A stretch of DNA of 19,518 bases, taken from TMED108 sp036166415. GTDB taxonomy: Bacteria; Fidelibacterota; Marinisomatia; Marinisomatales; TCS55. This document shows positions 7,006 through 15,336 of this stretch, piece by piece; within the stretch, counting starts at the first letter, position 1; each line of letters begins with the position of its first letter. The notes below the pieces were generated by a model. The model saw only the letters and a list, made by a program, of their open reading frames with translations. It was not told where the DNA came from and searched no databases. The position numbers and the translations under genes were made by a program. The stretch lies in NCBI GenBank assembly GCA_036166415.1, contig JAYZHP010000140.1:1-19518 (forward strand), in the 5' to 3' direction.

Positions 7006-8024
7006 TCAAATAACCTTTGTTGTTTTTTTGTTATAGTTTTTCCTAAATGTGTATAGGATTTTTCTTGGGCGATGCGCCCTCGGTTGGTCCGCTGAATAAA
7101 TCCTTCTTTAATTAAATATGGTTCATAAACATCTTCAATCGTTGTAACATCTTCGCTTACTGCAACCGCAAGGGAGTTGAGCCCTACTGGACCACCACTG
7201 AATTTATCAATTAATGTTTCAAGAATCATTCGATCCATTGAATCAAGTCCGTATTGATCAATTCCAAGAGATGATAATGAATCCTTTGCAACGGATGCAT
7301 TGATTTTACCATTGGCTTTTACTTCGGCATAGTCACGTGTTCGTCTTAATATACGATTAGCAATTCTTGGTGTTCCCCTTGATCTACTAGCGAGTTCTAA
7401 TGCGCCATCTTTATCTATTTCAACATCCAAAATTTCAGCAGAGCGTTTAATTATTTCATATAAATCATCGGTTTCATAATAATCGAATCTAAGTATCACA
7501 CCAAAACGATCTCTTAAGGGGGAAGTGAGGCTTCCCAGGCGTGTTGTTGCTCCAACCAGAGTAAATGGCTCCACGTTCAATTGAACACTTCGTGCGCTTG
7601 GACCTTTATCAATCATAATTTCAATTCTATAATCTTCCATAGCTGAATAAAGATATTCTTCTACAATTGCATTTAACCGATGAATTTCATCAATAAAAAA
7701 CACATCTTTATCTTCAAGGCTTGTAAGTATTCCAGCTAAATCACCTGCACGATCTAGTACCGGTCCAGAGGTTTGTTTTATATTAACGCCAAGTTCCCTA
7801 GCGATGATGATTGAAAGAGTAGTTTTGCCTAACCCTGGTGGGCCAAAAAAAAGAACGTGATCTAGTGATTCACCACGCTTATTTGCTGCTTCAATATAAA
7901 GTTTTAGGCTATCTACTATTTCCTTTTGACCAATAAACTCGTTCATTTGATTTGGCCTAAGAGATTTTTCTACTGCTAAATCTTCATCAAACGGCTGGGG
8001 GTCATTAATATGGATTTCGGTCAA
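7002..8024 (-). CDS. ruvB: Holliday junction branch migration helicase RuvB
   Basis: AAA+ motor that, with RuvA, drives branch migration of Holliday junctions in recombination and repair. The 340-residue protein shows the N-terminal SLRPNQMNEFIGQ block, Walker A GPPGLGKT (61-68), Walker B DEIH (112-115), sensor GATTR, an arginine-finger region SPLRDRFG, and a C-terminal winged-helix domain with SGGPVGLNSLA. The start codon is TTG: the reading begins Met-Thr-Glu-Ile-His, the normal family N-terminus, and the next ATG (codon 27) would remove conserved residues. No clear Shine-Dalgarno site precedes it. Partners ruvA and ruvC are not in this window. The stop overlaps queA. Confidence 0.96.
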   Translation of the reverse strand: MTEIHINDPQPFDEDLAVEKSLRPNQMNEFIGQKEIVDSLKLYIEAANKRGESLDHVLFFGPPGLGKTTLSIIIARELGVNIKQTSGPVLDRAGDLAGILTSLEDKDVFFIDEIHRLNAIVEEYLYSAMEDYRIEIMIDKGPSARSVQLNVEPFTLVGATTRLGSLTSPLRDRFGVILRFDYYETDDLYEIIKRSAEILDVEIDKDGALELASRSRGTPRIANRILRRTRDYAEVKANGKINASVAKDSLSSLGIDQYGLDSMDRMILETLIDKFSGGPVGLNSLAVAVSEDVTTIEDVYEPYLIKEGFIQRTNRGRIAQEKSYTHLGKTITKKQQRLFE

Positions 8025-8106
8025 ATTTGGCTCAAAATAGATAAAATATTAATAAAAACGTAGTTGGAACCTACAAAAATGATTCAAGGTCGTCAAATTT
8101 TCAACA

Positions 8107-10428
8107 TTATGAGGGTAGTGATTTTTTAATTAATTCTAGTCTTTTAGGTCGTTCATTGGCAAACTTTATAATTCCATCCATGATGCTTTTGCTATCAAGT
8201 TTTGATTCAGCAACAATCTCATCAACCGATCCACCCGTTCTCCATCTATTGTCAAAATCTGGGCTCATGCTGTATTGTTCAACTATTTTATTTGAAATCC
8301 ATTTATGCATCAACCGTAATGCGCCATTTGTAATGACCATAGAGTCTGACCATTCTGTATGGCTTATTATATTTTCTTGATAATCTTTTGATTGTTTAGA
8401 AAATAATTCCCAGGAAATAGCTGATACTATTTTTACGTTTGGGCCGTTTTGTTTTAATTGATCAATTAAGCTAACTACGGAACTCGTTGAGCTAGTGCCC
8501 CTAACAATAATCACTCCCATTTTTTCTTTATCATTATTATAGTCTTTAATAATGTAAGCACCTTTAGATGCATCAAGGTGTGATGCCATACCTAATTTTT
8601 TACGATCAGGAATTTCCACTGGTGGCCTGGTAAGGTGTAATGCGACTATTGGAACATCAGTAGATAAGGCAGCAGCAAGCGAAGGTGCAACTTCATTGTG
8701 CTCCCATGGGTGTAGATTAATTATATGGCCATCAGGAAATAATTGCGTCACACCTGGAGCAAAAATACCAAAGTGCGTTCGACTATCTTCTGCAGTCTCG
8801 GGCCCCGAATGACCAGCAATCCAAATTAATTTACCAACTTTTAAATTTGAATCCTGGGCAAGTTGGCTAAATAACCTGATAGGGCCATATTTTAAATAAC
8901 TAAATGAGCCATAAGTGCTCATTGCACCATAGAAACCATTAAACGCTTCGTATGGTTTTTCATCAAAGTTAACTGTTGCTAATCCAGCAAGCATTCCAGA
9001 ATTAGTGAATTCTGTGATTCCCTGCGGAATCAGAGGGCTTTCTTGGTTTGTTTTATAATTATACAATCCTAGATCTTTTGAGCCTTCAAATCCTTTTGCA
9101 AACCCTGAGATATTAGTAGAGTCTGCTAAATCTGCACTCATTGCTATAACAAGAGGTCTTCCATATTTATCTATAGAGCGTGAATTTATATAGCTAGCAT
9201 ATTTTGATAAACCGACTCTATTTGGAGCTTTAGTTCCTGGGTCTACAAATAAGGTTTCTGGTAATGAATTAACGTTAAAAAGTTTTGAATCATCAGCTGG
9301 ATTTTTTATTGTGATTTTGCAATCATCTAATTTTTCAGGAACTGACTCACCTAATTCAATTAAAGTATCTGCTAAATAATCGACTAATTCCTGGTTTGAA
9401 TGAAGCACGGAAAACACAGTGTCAAAATAGGATTTAGCCTGATGTTCTTGTGCCTCGCGGTTAGAAGCTTCAGCTTCAGCAAAACCATTAAATTCTATAT
9501 TATATTTTTCAGCAAAATCCTCTTTTGTTTTCCAAAAAAGTTCTGAATTTCGTTTATGCGGAGAACCATGACTTGCATAATCTTTTTTGTGATATCCTCT
9601 TCCTTTTATTCCTTTTCCGTAAATCACCTTGGGGGTATTGGAATCCGCATTTTCTACTAATAATTTGTGATAGGCATTTGTAAGCTCATCCCAATCCTCT
9701 ACATTTGATGCTCCTTCAACATGCCATCCATGCGAACCGAACCAATCATTGGGTGAACCATAAACAATTGAGCTAAAAGGACGTGCATCAATACCAAAAT
9801 CATTCCAATCAACAAAATAAATCAAATTACCCAAACCAAGACCCCATGCGGAATTGATTGTTTCATGGGATGCGCCCGTTGTTAGGCCACCCTCTCCCTC
9901 AAATGCAAAAACTTTAACCTCCGGAGTTTTTGCTAATTTTAAAGCAAGAGCTTCTCCAGCAGCAGCAGGTGAACCATGGCCACTTGGCCCTGTATTAAAT
10001 TTAAAAAATAATGTTTTGCCTTCCATTTCAGCATGGCCTGGTAGGCCTTTATTATTTCTCAAGGTAATTAAATCTTCCCAGACTAATTGAAAATCTTCAC
10101 CTTTATGATGAGTGTATTTTTCCAATTTTGTTTGTTTATATTTAATTCTTAGAGCTTCGTTTAATACTGCAAGAGTCGCATATACAACAGGGTTTGTGTG
10201 TCCTGCTACCAAAACATATCGATCGGCAAATCTTTTTCCTGCATCTCTAATATCCCACCTCATTGCACCAGAAAGTAAAGTTGTTACCATCGCATGTACT
10301 TTAGATCTGGAGCCTCCAGGATGTCCAGACTGGCGCAAGTTAAGCATTATATCAATGCATTGGTCTATTAGGTCCTTAGTGACTTCCCAATACTTATAAT
10401 ATTGATTAAGATCTTTTGGGTTTTTCAT
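8107..10428 (-). CDS. Divergent transketolase-family enzyme
   Basis: A thiamine-diphosphate enzyme homologous to transketolase along its full length, but at 773 residues about 100 longer than the usual 660. Residues matching E. coli transketolase by hand alignment include His36 (SGHPG), His77 (AGHT), Asn209 (DWN), His287 (SHG), Arg417 (SRS), SADL near 431-434, Ser437, the cofactor-activating Glu473 (TEF), and His540, Asp548 and His552 (GHS and EDSRTH). The cofactor motif differs: the usual GDGCxxEG reads GEGGLTTG at 178-185, changing the metal-binding Asp to Glu and a conserved Glu to Thr. The gene starts inside the uvrA stop (TAATG) and is followed by an 82-base gap before ruvB. A two-carbon ketol transfer is likely, but substrates cannot be assigned; a specialised sugar-phosphate role is possible. 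Confidence 0.82.
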   Translation of the reverse strand: MKNPKDLNQYYKYWEVTKDLIDQCIDIMLNLRQSGHPGGSRSKVHAMVTTLLSGAMRWDIRDAGKRFADRYVLVAGHTNPVVYATLAVLNEALRIKYKQTKLEKYTHHKGEDFQLVWEDLITLRNNKGLPGHAEMEGKTLFFKFNTGPSGHGSPAAAGEALALKLAKTPEVKVFAFEGEGGLTTGASHETINSAWGLGLGNLIYFVDWNDFGIDARPFSSIVYGSPNDWFGSHGWHVEGASNVEDWDELTNAYHKLLVENADSNTPKVIYGKGIKGRGYHKKDYASHGSPHKRNSELFWKTKEDFAEKYNIEFNGFAEAEASNREAQEHQAKSYFDTVFSVLHSNQELVDYLADTLIELGESVPEKLDDCKITIKNPADDSKLFNVNSLPETLFVDPGTKAPNRVGLSKYASYINSRSIDKYGRPLVIAMSADLADSTNISGFAKGFEGSKDLGLYNYKTNQESPLIPQGITEFTNSGMLAGLATVNFDEKPYEAFNGFYGAMSTYGSFSYLKYGPIRLFSQLAQDSNLKVGKLIWIAGHSGPETAEDSRTHFGIFAPGVTQLFPDGHIINLHPWEHNEVAPSLAAALSTDVPIVALHLTRPPVEIPDRKKLGMASHLDASKGAYIIKDYNNDKEKMGVIIVRGTSSTSSVVSLIDQLKQNGPNVKIVSAISWELFSKQSKDYQENIISHTEWSDSMVITNGALRLMHKWISNKIVEQYSMSPDFDNRWRTGGSVDEIVAESKLDSKSIMDGIIKFANERPKRLELIKKSLPS

Positions 10429-13268
10429 TATGCTGCCTTTTTCTTCTTTATTATTTGTTTTAGAAATTCACCAGTATAGGATGATTTATGATTGATTATT
10501 TCTTCAGGTGTCCCAGCAGCAATTAAATCACCCCCATCAACACCACCCTCAGGTCCAAGATCAATTATCCAATCTGCGCTTTTAATGATATCCAAGTTAT
10601 GCTCTATCACAACCACTGTATTTCCTTTATCTACAAGTCTTTGTAAAACGCCTAGAAGTAATTTTACATCTTCAAAATGTAAGCCTGTTGTGGGTTCATC
10701 AAGAATATAAAATGTTTTATCTCGACTTGACTTGGAAAGCTCTGTTGACAGCTTAATGCGCTGTGCTTCACCGCCAGAAAGCGTAGTGGCTTGTTGGCCT
10801 AATCTAATATAGCCTAAGCCAACATCATTTAATGTAGTAAGTTTTTTCATTACCTGTGGAATATTAGTAAAAAAATTAAGCGATTCTTCAACAGACATAT
10901 TTAGTATTTCTGCAATATTTTTATTTTTATATTTAATCTCAAGTGTTTCTCTGTTATAGCGAGCTCCTTTGCACACCTCACAGGTAACATACACATCTGG
11001 AAGAAAATTCATCTCAATCTTAATTATTCCATCACCTTCACAAGATTCACATCGACCACCTTTAACATTAAATGAAAATCTTCCTGGTTTATACCCTCTA
11101 ATTTTTGATTCGGGTAATTGGGCAAATAAATCTCTAATAAACGTAAACACTCCGGTGTACGTGGCGGGATTAGATCGAGGTGTTCGCCCTATAGGCTTTT
11201 GATTTATATCAATCACTTTATCAAGATACTCTAAGCCTTCGACCTCTTTGTAAGGTAGTGGATATGCCCTGGATCCATTCAATTCTTTTGATAAAATCGG
11301 GTATAATGTTTCGTTTACTAAGGTGCTCTTTCCTGAGCCACTAACACCGGTTACCACAATAAATTTTTCAAGCGGGAACGTGGTATTAATTTCTCTGAGA
11401 TTATTTCCTGAGGCTTGTTTTAAAGATATTTTTTTACCGTTTCCTATTCGCCGTTTCTTTGGAATAGTGATAGATTTTTTACCAGATAAATATTGACCAG
11501 TGATTGAAGAGGTTGAGTTGATTATTTCACTAGGGGTGCCTGAAAATACTATCTCTCCACCATGTTCTCCAGCACCTGGACCAATATCAATTATTTGATC
11601 AGCCTCTTCCATTGTTTCCTGATCATGTTCTACAACAATAATCGAATTCCCTAGATCTCTAAGTTTTTTTAATGAACCAAGTAAACGGTTATTGTCTCTT
11701 GGGTGTAGCCCAATTGAAGGTTCATCTAAAATATAAAGAACACCTACTAATTGACTGCCAATTTGTGTAGCAAGCCTTATTCTTTGAGCTTCCCCTCCTG
11801 AAAGCGTTGTTGCAGATCTATCTAATGTTAAATAATCAAGACCAACATCAATCAAAAAGCTGATTCGCTTTTTTACTTCCTTAATAATCTGATCAGCTAT
11901 AGCTGTATCCATTTCATTTAATTTCATTTTATCGAAAAAATATTTAATCTCTTTGATTGGATATGAAGAAAGAGCACCTAAGCTCGTATTATTAACGGTG
12001 ACAGATCTGGACTCTTTCTTTAGCCTAGATCCTTTACAATTAGGACAGGGTCTCATGCTCATAAATTGTTCTATCCAATCACGAATATGGTTGGACTTTG
12101 TTTGTTTGTACCTTCGCATAAGATTCGGAATTACTCCTTCCCACCCACCCGTGTAGGTACCGCTCCATCTTTCAGATGAATATTGCATTTTTAATTTTTT
12201 ACTTCCAGTCCCCACTAAAAGTATTTCTCGAATTTTTGGATCAAGCTTATACCATGGCGTTGTAAAACTAAAATTATAATTTTTTGAAAGGCTTTTTAAT
12301 ATACTTCCATACCAATTACCCCTTGGTTGCTCGCCAAGCGGTAATATAGCTCCTTGAATTATTGACTTTGTTTTATCTGGAATAATCATTTCGGGGTCAA
12401 TCTCCATATGAGAACCCAAACCATCACAATTTGAGCAAGCGCCATAGGGAGAATTAAACGAAAACATTCTGGCTGATAATTCCTCCATAGATACTTCACA
12501 ATGGGGACATGAAAAATGCTCACTGAATAAATGGTCGCCATCAGGTAATTCATGGATTATAATCATACCCGTACCAATTTTTAAAGCAAGCTCTACAGAT
12601 TCTGTTAAGCGATCCATATAATCTTCATCAAGAATTAATCTATCAACAACAATTTCGATTGTATGTTTTTTATTTTTGTTTAGCTGAATTTTATCATCAA
12701 TATTTTTTATTTTTCCATCTATCCGTACCCGTAAAAATCCTTCTTTTTTCACATTAGAAAGTGCGCCTTTGTGCTCACCTTTTCGCCCTCTTACTATCGG
12801 TGCTAATATATTAATTTTTGTATTTTTTTTGAACTTCATGATAGAATCAACAATTTGCTGCACGGTTTGTTTTTGTATTGGCCTATTACATATCCAACAG
12901 TGAGGCTTACCTATATTGGCGTATAATAGCCTTAAATAATCATGAATTTCTGTAACCGTGCCAACTGTTGATCTAGGGTTTCTTGCAGATGCTTTCTGTT
13001 CAATAGATATTGCAGGCGACAAGCCTTCTATATAATCAATATCAGGCTTTTCCATTAGCCCTAAAAACTGCCTTGCGTACGAAGAAAGCGATTCAACATA
13101 TCTTCTTTGTCCTTCAGCATAAAGAGTGTCAAAGGCTAACGATGATTTTCCAGATCCGGATAAACCCGTTACGACTACAAGCTTGTTTCTTAATATATCA
13201 ACATTAACATTTTTTAAATTATGTTGTCTTGCGCCCTTGATTATTATTTTATCTATATTTGATTTCAT
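10428..13268 (-). CDS. uvrA: UvrABC system protein A
   Basis: Damage-sensing ABC ATPase of nucleotide excision repair, acting as a dimer with UvrB. The 946-residue length is normal. It contains two ABC modules: Walker A GLSGSGKS (35-42) with the first LSGGEAQRIRLA signature and LDEPSIGLHPRD, then GVSGSGKST with the second LSGGEAQRIKLS and LDEPTTGLH. Zinc-binding cysteine pairs appear in CPHC/CSNC and CESC/CEVC, with a further CWIC pair near residues 120-125. The C-terminus is Lys-rich. The gene opens the long minus-strand run and its stop overlaps the transketolase start. The divergent yqgE start lies 132 bases away. No obvious LexA-type operator was seen in that gap. Confidence 0.98.
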   Translation of the reverse strand: MKSNIDKIIIKGARQHNLKNVNVDILRNKLVVVTGLSGSGKSSLAFDTLYAEGQRRYVESLSSYARQFLGLMEKPDIDYIEGLSPAISIEQKASARNPRSTVGTVTEIHDYLRLLYANIGKPHCWICNRPIQKQTVQQIVDSIMKFKKNTKINILAPIVRGRKGEHKGALSNVKKEGFLRVRIDGKIKNIDDKIQLNKNKKHTIEIVVDRLILDEDYMDRLTESVELALKIGTGMIIIHELPDGDHLFSEHFSCPHCEVSMEELSARMFSFNSPYGACSNCDGLGSHMEIDPEMIIPDKTKSIIQGAILPLGEQPRGNWYGSILKSLSKNYNFSFTTPWYKLDPKIREILLVGTGSKKLKMQYSSERWSGTYTGGWEGVIPNLMRRYKQTKSNHIRDWIEQFMSMRPCPNCKGSRLKKESRSVTVNNTSLGALSSYPIKEIKYFFDKMKLNEMDTAIADQIIKEVKKRISFLIDVGLDYLTLDRSATTLSGGEAQRIRLATQIGSQLVGVLYILDEPSIGLHPRDNNRLLGSLKKLRDLGNSIIVVEHDQETMEEADQIIDIGPGAGEHGGEIVFSGTPSEIINSTSSITGQYLSGKKSITIPKKRRIGNGKKISLKQASGNNLREINTTFPLEKFIVVTGVSGSGKSTLVNETLYPILSKELNGSRAYPLPYKEVEGLEYLDKVIDINQKPIGRTPRSNPATYTGVFTFIRDLFAQLPESKIRGYKPGRFSFNVKGGRCESCEGDGIIKIEMNFLPDVYVTCEVCKGARYNRETLEIKYKNKNIAEILNMSVEESLNFFTNIPQVMKKLTTLNDVGLGYIRLGQQATTLSGGEAQRIKLSTELSKSSRDKTFYILDEPTTGLHFEDVKLLLGVLQRLVDKGNTVVVIEHNLDIIKSADWIIDLGPEGGVDGGDLIAAGTPEEIINHKSSYTGEFLKQIIKKKKAA

Positions 13269-13277
13269 AATTTTATA

Positions 13278-13283
13278 ATTATA
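13278..13283 (-). promoter_or_regulatory. Possible -10 element upstream of uvrA
   Basis: A perfect TATAAT hexamer ends 9 bases before the uvrA ATG. If used, transcription would begin within a few bases of the start codon, giving an almost leaderless message, which would agree with the absence of a ribosome binding site. No good -35 element is seen at the expected distance, and such hexamers arise easily in AT-rich DNA. Confidence 0.25.
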
Positions 13284-13348
13284 AGAGAATTTGATGCCGA
13301 CCTAGAAGTTACGAATTTTCCTTTTCGTATCAAAAAAAGATTTAGTGG

Positions 13349-13378
13349 TTTATATACAAAAAAAGTTTGGTGTATTAT
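13349..13378 (+). promoter_or_regulatory. Possible promoter for yqgE
   Basis: TTTATA and TATTAT are separated by 18 bases, resembling a sigma-70 promoter (four and five of six consensus bases). The -10 box ends 22 bases before the yqgE start, a sensible position. The AT-rich background makes this weak evidence. Confidence 0.28.
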
Positions 13379-13400
13379 TGATGAAATATTTTTAAAGAAA

Positions 13401-13955
13401 ATGAAGACTTTATTAAATCAAATAATAATCGCCATGCCCCATATGCAAGATGAACGCTTTAGCAAATCCGTAATCTTCATTTGCGAACATAATAGTTATG
13501 GTGCAATTGGATTAATAATTAATAAAAGGATAGAAAAAAATCTAAGCTTGAAAATCATAAGTGAATTAAATAAAAAAATTGATTTTATAGTAAATAGTGA
13601 TGTGTCGCTCTATTTTGGCGGTCCGGTATCTATAGAAAGGGGGATTGTTGTTCATGATAACAACATTATGATTAAAAACTCCGTTAAAATTTCAGATAAT
13701 TTATTTATGTCGAGTCATATTGAATCAGTGAAAATGGTTCAATCAAATAAAAAATGTAAATATAAATTTATGATGGGATATTCAGGCTGGTCGCCAGGCC
13801 AACTAGAGTCTGAAGTGGAAAATGGAGACTGGATTATTCAAGAAACATCTTCCGATTTTGTATTTAATAATAGAGATGAGCAAATGTGGGAGCTTGCTAT
13901 TGGTTCATATGGAATTGAGATTTCTAATTTGTCTGCTCAAGGTGGAAGCGCCTAG
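13401..13955 (+). CDS. yqgE: YqgE/AlgH family protein (UPF0301/DUF179)
   Basis: A 184-residue protein of the YqgE/AlgH family, whose biochemical function is not established. The N-terminal pattern IIAMPHMQDERFSKSVIFIC, the GAIGLIINK block near residues 35-43, the YFGGPV motif near 74-79, and the C-terminal GYSGWSPGQLESEV with DWI are the family's signatures. Length is normal and no signal peptide is visible, so it is probably cytoplasmic. It reads away from uvrA, across a 132-base gap, and is followed after about 100 bases by a small lipoprotein gene on the same strand. Only an A-rich stretch, not a clear Shine-Dalgarno site, precedes the ATG. Confidence 0.93.
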   Translation: MKTLLNQIIIAMPHMQDERFSKSVIFICEHNSYGAIGLIINKRIEKNLSLKIISELNKKIDFIVNSDVSLYFGGPVSIERGIVVHDNNIMIKNSVKISDNLFMSSHIESVKMVQSNKKCKYKFMMGYSGWSPGQLESEVENGDWIIQETSSDFVFNNRDEQMWELAIGSYGIEISNLSAQGGSA

Positions 13956-14054
13956 CTTTAACAAAATGAAGATCAATATAATAAATTATTTTTTGATCAG
14001 TGTGTATAAATGTTTTGCTTTATTGGACCTTCCAATCTGAAATTGACATCATAT

Positions 14055-14432
14055 ATGAAGTACTCAATTATATTTAAAGCTTTATTCTTAACCGCTACAT
14101 TGGTATTTATAAGTAGTTGCAAAGATGATCCACAGCGCCACTTAGAGCTTGGAGAGTGGTATGCAAAAAAGGGGCTGGTTGAAGAAGCTATCCTTGAGTT
14201 TAAAGAAGTAACACGATTGTACCCTGCTTCTTTGAATAATCTCAATCGAGAGGATTATCAATCCTTAAGTAAAGCACACTATAATTTATCGCTAATGTAT
14301 ACTAAAAAAGGCTGGTGGGACTATGCCCTTAAGGAAGCAGAAAAATGTTTTCAACTTCAGCCAACTAAAGAAAATTTCGATTTATTAGATATAATAAAAC
14401 AAAGGTCTGAATTAGAAAATTCTGAATCGTAG
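14055..14432 (+). CDS. Small TPR-containing lipoprotein
   Basis: A 125-residue predicted lipoprotein. Starting at the ATG at 14055 gives a textbook signal: MKYS, a hydrophobic core, and lipobox ISSC with the lipidated Cys at residue 22. The frame stays open to an ATG at 14010, but that would put 15 mostly polar residues before the signal, so it is less likely. The mature part carries two tetratricopeptide-like repeats, one from LELGEWYAKKGLVEEAILEF and one from YNLSLMYTKKGWWDYALKEA, joined by a short linker. The probable role is a small envelope scaffold for protein contacts; no specific function is recognised. The stop lies 1 base from the stop of the convergent enoyl reductase gene. Confidence 0.75.
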   Translation: MKYSIIFKALFLTATLVFISSCKDDPQRHLELGEWYAKKGLVEEAILEFKEVTRLYPASLNNLNREDYQSLSKAHYNLSLMYTKKGWWDYALKEAEKCFQLQPTKENFDLLDIIKQRSELENSES

Positions 14433-14433
14433 T

Positions 14434-15216
14434 TTAAATTGTGCCAGATCGGTGCTCTCCACCATCGCAATAAATTATTGAACAATTAATAAAATCAGCC
14501 TCGGGCTTTAATAGCATAGATATCGTTCCTGCTACATCCTCCGGGGTGGTAGTTCTTTGCATTGGGTTTCTTCTTTTTGTGTTTTCCACCCAATCTTCCC
14601 ATCTATCGTTAATTTTTGTCAATGCTCTTGTAGGAGTAACTCCAGCTTGAACAGAGTTTGCTGTGATACCAAACTGGCCTAGCTCCCAACCAATTTGTCT
14701 AATAATTGCCTCCATTGCAACTTTAGCAACACTGACAGGTCCATAGCCTTCCATTGCTAAATAATTACCTTCGCTTGTTAAGCCTATTATCCTTGAGCCA
14801 GAACCCAAGAGTTCTTCGTTATATAGTTTTTGAGTCCAATATAAAATTGAATTACCCATAACATGAACGGTCATATCCATTTGTCTTTGTGTGACTGGCT
14901 TATCACCAAAAAAATTGGTTGTGGTTCCAAACGCAATCGAGTGAAGTAGTAGCTTTAGTTTTGACCCATTTGTTATTTCTTTTATTTGTGGTATAAATGA
15001 ATCCATAGCTTCTTCTGAAGCTGCATTCGTATTAAAGTAATGACAGCGGCCATCTGTTAAACTTTGTACTTCATTAATTGTTTCTTCAGCTATTTTTTTT
15101 GCTTCACCACGATCAAAATGAAAAGCAATGATTCCGTAACCGTCTTTGGCTAATCGTTTAGCTGTTGCTGCACCGTGACCAGTAGACCCCCCTAACAATA
15201 AAACCCATTCTGACAT
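14434..15216 (-). CDS. Enoyl-ACP reductase-like short-chain dehydrogenase
   Basis: A 260-residue Rossmann-fold SDR. The nucleotide-binding turn is GGSTGHG (9-15), and LLHSIAFG (90-97) resembles the HSIAF motif of FabI. The catalytic pair is Tyr158 and Lys165 with six residues between (Y-x6-K), the spacing of the FabI/FabL enoyl-ACP reductases rather than the Y-x3-K of ordinary SDRs. NSVQAGVTPTRAL corresponds to the substrate-loop start. The ATG at 15216 is chosen over an in-frame ATG at 15282 because AAGGAG stands 5 bases upstream and the 22 extra residues have no family counterpart. The gene diverges from fabA across 120 bases, which supports a role in fatty acid elongation. A different SDR substrate remains possible. 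Confidence 0.78.
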   Translation of the reverse strand: MSEWVLLLGGSTGHGAATAKRLAKDGYGIIAFHFDRGEAKKIAEETINEVQSLTDGRCHYFNTNAASEEAMDSFIPQIKEITNGSKLKLLLHSIAFGTTTNFFGDKPVTQRQMDMTVHVMGNSILYWTQKLYNEELLGSGSRIIGLTSEGNYLAMEGYGPVSVAKVAMEAIIRQIGWELGQFGITANSVQAGVTPTRALTKINDRWEDWVENTKRRNPMQRTTTPEDVAGTISMLLKPEADFINCSIIYCDGGEHRSGTI

Positions 15217-15221
15217 ATTTT

Positions 15222-15227
15222 CTCCTT
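15222..15227 (-). promoter_or_regulatory. Ribosome binding site of the enoyl-reductase-like gene
   Basis: AAGGAG lies 5 bases before the ATG at 15216. It is the strongest Shine-Dalgarno site in the window and decides the start in favour of the shorter form. Confidence 0.75.
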
Positions 15228-15336
15228 TATTCAAATTAAAATTTAATGAAAAAAGTGATGAAAAAAACGACTTACAAAACAATGTCTTCTTTAATGTATT
15301 TTGAAAGTAAATTAAACCAATGAAGTGGATTAAAAT

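Noticed and set aside
8056..8076. Possible terminator hairpin (GTAG...CTAC then T-run) after the transketolase gene
   Set aside because: The stem is only 4 base pairs with an A/T-rich loop; not convincing as an intrinsic terminator.
8068..8096. Possible promoter TTGACG-17-TAGGTT ahead of ruvB
   Set aside because: The -35 box is good, but the -10 box matches only three of six bases and the gap is AT-rich; too weak to list.
13269..13400. SOS (LexA) operator between uvrA and yqgE
   Set aside because: No CTGT-N8-ACAG or GAAC-N4-GTTC type palindrome could be found by eye.
14010..14054. Upstream start for the TPR lipoprotein
   Set aside because: It would place 15 mostly polar residues in front of a complete lipoprotein signal peptide.
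13997..14245. Minus-strand open frame opposite the lipoprotein gene
   Set aside because: It is antisense to a gene with a clear lipobox and TPR repeats and shows no family features.
15217..15282. Upstream start for the enoyl-reductase-like gene
   Set aside because: The extra 22 residues contain the region of the strong AAGGAG site and do not resemble the SDR N-terminus.
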